Assembly (NCBI GenBank): GCA_036806345.1 | Contig: DAIROT010000034.1 | Coordinates: 1-24,088, forward strand | Length of the DNA stretch: 24,088 nt | DNA from: QHCF01 sp003244275 | GTDB taxonomy: Bacteria; Actinomycetota; Acidimicrobiia; Acidimicrobiales; QHCF01 | Direction of reading: 5' to 3' | Shown: positions 21,970-24,088 of the stretch, piece after piece | Numbering within the stretch: the first letter of the stretch is position 1 | How the letters are laid out: each line of letters starts with the position of its first letter | Position numbers and translations under genes: made by a program | Notes under the pieces: model-generated | Database searches by the model: none | What the model saw: the letters and a program-made list of their open reading frames with translations, nothing else | Told to the model about the DNA's origin: nothing

Positions 21970-23364
21970 ATGGGCTTCGATCTGAGCGAGGCCCTGATGG
22001 GGCGGCGCCTCGAGGGCCATGCCCTGCACGCGCGCTACCTCAATCCCCAGACGCCGCGGGTCTTGCGAGCCATTGGCTTTGACAAGGTCTATGAGAAGGG
22101 CGACGGCTCGTACCTCTATGACGTAGACGGGCGTCGCTACCTAGACTTCCTGGCCGGCTTCGGGGTGTTCGGCGTCGGGCGCAACCATCCGGTCGTTCGC
22201 AACACCCTGCACGAGATACTGGACCGCCAGCTGGCCGACATGGTGCAGATGGACGCCCCGCTGCTGCCCGGTCTGCTGGCTGAGCGCTTGCTGGCCAAGG
22301 CGCCCGGGCTGGAGCGGGTCTATTTTTGCAACAGCGGCACTGAGGCGGTGGAGGCCGCCCTCAAGTTTGCTCGGCGGGCCACCGGGCGGTCCCGCATCGT
22401 CTACTGCGATCACGCCTATCACGGATTGACCATCGGGTCGCTGTCGGTCAATGGCTCGGACGAGTTCCGTCAGGGTTTCGGACCGCTTCTGGCCGATACC
22501 GCCGTCCCGTTGGGGAGCCTGGAGGCGTTGGAGGCCGAGCTGCGCCGGGGCGATGTGGCGGCCTTCCTGGTGGAGCCGATCCAGGGCAAGGGCGTCTTCT
22601 TGCCACCAGTTGGCTTCCTGGCTGACGCTCAGCGACTCCTACGGGAGCACGGCGCCCTCCTGATCTGTGACGAGGTCCAGACCGGTATAGGGCGCACCGG
22701 GCGGTTCTTCGCCTACGAGCACGAGGCAGTCGACCCGGATATCGTCACCGTGGCCAAGGCGCTGTCAGGGGGGATGGTGCCCATTGGCGCCACCCTGACC
22801 AGGGACTGGATCTTCAAGAAGGTCTATTCGTCGATGGACCAGATGCTGGTGCACGATTCGACCTTCGGGGCCAACGCCATGGCCATGGCAGCCGGCCTGG
22901 CGACCCTGGCGGTGATGGACGAGGAAGGGCTGGTGGAGAATGCGGCCCGAGTGGGCCAGCGCCTCCAGACGGTACTGCGGGACCTGGCTCAACGCTACGA
23001 GCTGCTGCATGAGGTACGGGGTCGGGGGCTGATGATCGGTCTGGAGTTCGACCGGCCCCAGTCGTTGCGCCTCCGGGGGAGTTGGAGCGCACTGCACCGG
23101 GCTCGCAACGGGCTATTTGCCCAGGCGGTGGTGGGCACTCTCTTCCAGCGTCATGGCGTGCTGACCCAGGTGGCTGGGGACCATATGGAGGTCATCAAGC
23201 TGCTTCCGCCCCTGGTCATCGACGAGGCGGAGGTCGCGTTGTTCGCCGACGCCTTCACCGAGGTCATGGAGGTAGCTCATCGAGGCAGTGGGCTGATCTC
23301 GGACCTCGGGAAGACTCTGGTCAGACAGGCCATGCTCCCGGGCCGTGTCCCGAGTGGCCGTTGA
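21970..23364 (+). CDS. Class III (fold type I) PLP-dependent aminotransferase
   Basis: 464 residues, a little longer than the ~420 usual for this group. Key features: YLYDVDGRRYLDFLAGFGVFGVGRNHP near the start, the phosphate-binding CNSGTEAVEAALKFARRATGRS, DHAYHGLTIGSLS, VEPIQGKGVFLPP, D234 in CDEVQTGIGRTGRFFA (pyridine nitrogen contact) and the Schiff-base lysine K263 in VAKALSGGMVPIGA. It belongs with the acetylornithine/ornithine/4-aminobutyrate aminotransferases; the amino donor is not resolved by eye. The insertion LRLRGSWSALHRARNGLFAQAV near residue 360 is notable. Its stop overlaps the TTG start of the following lipoprotein gene. Confidence 0.92.
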   Translation: MGFDLSEALMGRRLEGHALHARYLNPQTPRVLRAIGFDKVYEKGDGSYLYDVDGRRYLDFLAGFGVFGVGRNHPVVRNTLHEILDRQLADMVQMDAPLLPGLLAERLLAKAPGLERVYFCNSGTEAVEAALKFARRATGRSRIVYCDHAYHGLTIGSLSVNGSDEFRQGFGPLLADTAVPLGSLEALEAELRRGDVAAFLVEPIQGKGVFLPPVGFLADAQRLLREHGALLICDEVQTGIGRTGRFFAYEHEAVDPDIVTVAKALSGGMVPIGATLTRDWIFKKVYSSMDQMLVHDSTFGANAMAMAAGLATLAVMDEEGLVENAARVGQRLQTVLRDLAQRYELLHEVRGRGLMIGLEFDRPQSLRLRGSWSALHRARNGLFAQAVVGTLFQRHGVLTQVAGDHMEVIKLLPPLVIDEAEVALFADAFTEVMEVAHRGSGLISDLGKTLVRQAMLPGRVPSGR

Positions 23365-24059
23365 GAGGCGGCGGGCTTCGGCGGGCTTTGACACTTGGTG
23401 GCGTGGCGTTGGCTGGGGCGTCCGGACTGACCAGTTGCGGCTCACCTGGCCCCGACCAGGCCGCCTCGGCCTTCGTCACCGCCTGGAATCACAAGGACTA
23501 TGCGGCAATGGCTGGCCTGGTCGACGCTCCGCCCCCCGACTTCACCACCACCTACACCGCCGCAGCCACCGATCTTGACGTCACCTCCGCCAATCACACC
23601 GCCGGAACAGCGGTCAGTCAAGGGTCGATGGCGATCGTGCCGGTCACCAGCCGGGTCACGGTGGGCGGCTATGGGCCACTCGCCCTGCACTCCAGTTTGC
23701 ACCTGCGCAAGGTGTCGGGGCACTGGTTGGTTGCCTGGTCGCCGGCCGCGTTGGCCAGTCAATTGGGCACCGGTGACCACTTTGCCGTCACCCGGACCTT
23801 GCCAGAGCGCGCCCCCGTTCTGGGTGCCAACGGTGTGTCCCTTACCCCAATGGGTGTGCAGGTCTCCCTGGTCGGCCAGCGCATCACCGACCCGGCGCAG
23901 GTCACCAGCCTGCTGGTGGCCGCCGGAATCCCGCGTAACACGGCGTCGGCCGCGGTGACCGCGGCCGACGCCCATCCGACGCGGCTCCAGCCGGTCGGGA
24001 TCCTTCCTATGGCCACCTTCCAGGCCATCAAGGCTCATGTAAGGGACACCGGTGCTTGA
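23361..24059 (+). CDS. NTF2-like lipoprotein resembling the N-terminus of a penicillin-binding protein
   Basis: From TTG 23361 (overlapping the previous stop as TTGA) the frame gives 232 residues. The start looks right because it produces a lipoprotein signal, LRRALTLGGVALAGASGLTSC, with lipobox L-T-S-C26. The rest is an NTF2-like domain of the MecA_N type (AASAFVTAWNHKDYAAMAGLV, HLRKVSGHWLVAWSPAAL) followed by the linker found in such penicillin-binding proteins (GDHFAVTRTLPERAPVLGANGVSLTP). The frame ends at 24057-24059 just after FQAIKAH, where relatives continue into the transpeptidase domain. Either the gene is truncated or frameshifted here, or it is a stand-alone lipoprotein; the window ends 29 bp later. 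Acts outside the membrane, probably in cell-wall metabolism. Confidence 0.7.
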   Translation: MRGGGLRRALTLGGVALAGASGLTSCGSPGPDQAASAFVTAWNHKDYAAMAGLVDAPPPDFTTTYTAAATDLDVTSANHTAGTAVSQGSMAIVPVTSRVTVGGYGPLALHSSLHLRKVSGHWLVAWSPAALASQLGTGDHFAVTRTLPERAPVLGANGVSLTPMGVQVSLVGQRITDPAQVTSLLVAAGIPRNTASAAVTAADAHPTRLQPVGILPMATFQAIKAHVRDTGA

Positions 24060-24088
24060 TCCGCACCGTGGTCCCAGGGTTACATGGT

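Overview
The window is very GC-rich DNA with the codon usage of a high-GC actinobacterium (Actinomycetota). I would guess an Acidimicrobiia-like or other uncultured lineage, but no rRNA or other marker here fixes this. Several genes have a TANNNT box 6-9 nt before the start codon and almost no leader, which fits leaderless transcription, common in this phylum. Many neighbouring genes overlap by ATGA, GTGA or TTGA, indicating translational coupling.

Layout. 82-1229 (minus): a PadR regulator coupled to a HAAS-type membrane protein, with a perfect palindrome over its presumed promoter. 1412-4065 (plus): a soluble MgtE_N/CBS sensor protein coupled to a divergent Nramp transporter that lacks the usual transition-metal ligands. 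4066-4469: a frameshifted VOC-domain remnant and an inverted repeat. 4470-8269: a GT4 glycosyltransferase, a SAM methyltransferase and a prenyltransferase/cyclase-like alpha-barrel protein in one tight operon, meeting a convergent second methyltransferase. 8396-8974: a VapBC toxin-antitoxin pair in which both genes are frameshifted. 9009-11160 (minus): a GDT1/UPF0016 transporter and a PQQ-type beta-propeller lipoprotein. 11249-12771: xseA-xseB (exonuclease VII). 12941-14316: a truncated, frameshifted ArsP-like permease abutting a 5'-truncated Ig-like surface protein. 14417-17877: a structured leader with a five-codon Cys/Arg ORF, followed by three overlapping genes: an acyl-CoA-dehydrogenase-like flavoprotein, a PhnD-like binding protein without signal peptide, and a TusA-like/di-iron fusion. 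18165-20825 (minus): M1 aminopeptidase. 20858-24059 (plus): PfkB kinase, class III aminotransferase and an NTF2-like lipoprotein resembling the N-terminus of a penicillin-binding protein.

The strongest candidate for an undescribed system is the 14.5-17.9 kb operon: a flavin enzyme, a cytoplasmic ligand-binding protein and a non-haem di-iron protein joined to a sulfur-carrier-like domain, behind a possible cysteine-sensing leader. The MgtE_N/CBS-Nramp pair (possible Mg2+ uptake with a detached sensor) and the GT/MT/cyclase-like cluster come next. At least four single-base-type frameshifts occur in non-essential genes while all long housekeeping genes are intact, which suggests real decay more than uniform sequencing error, but reads would have to settle this.
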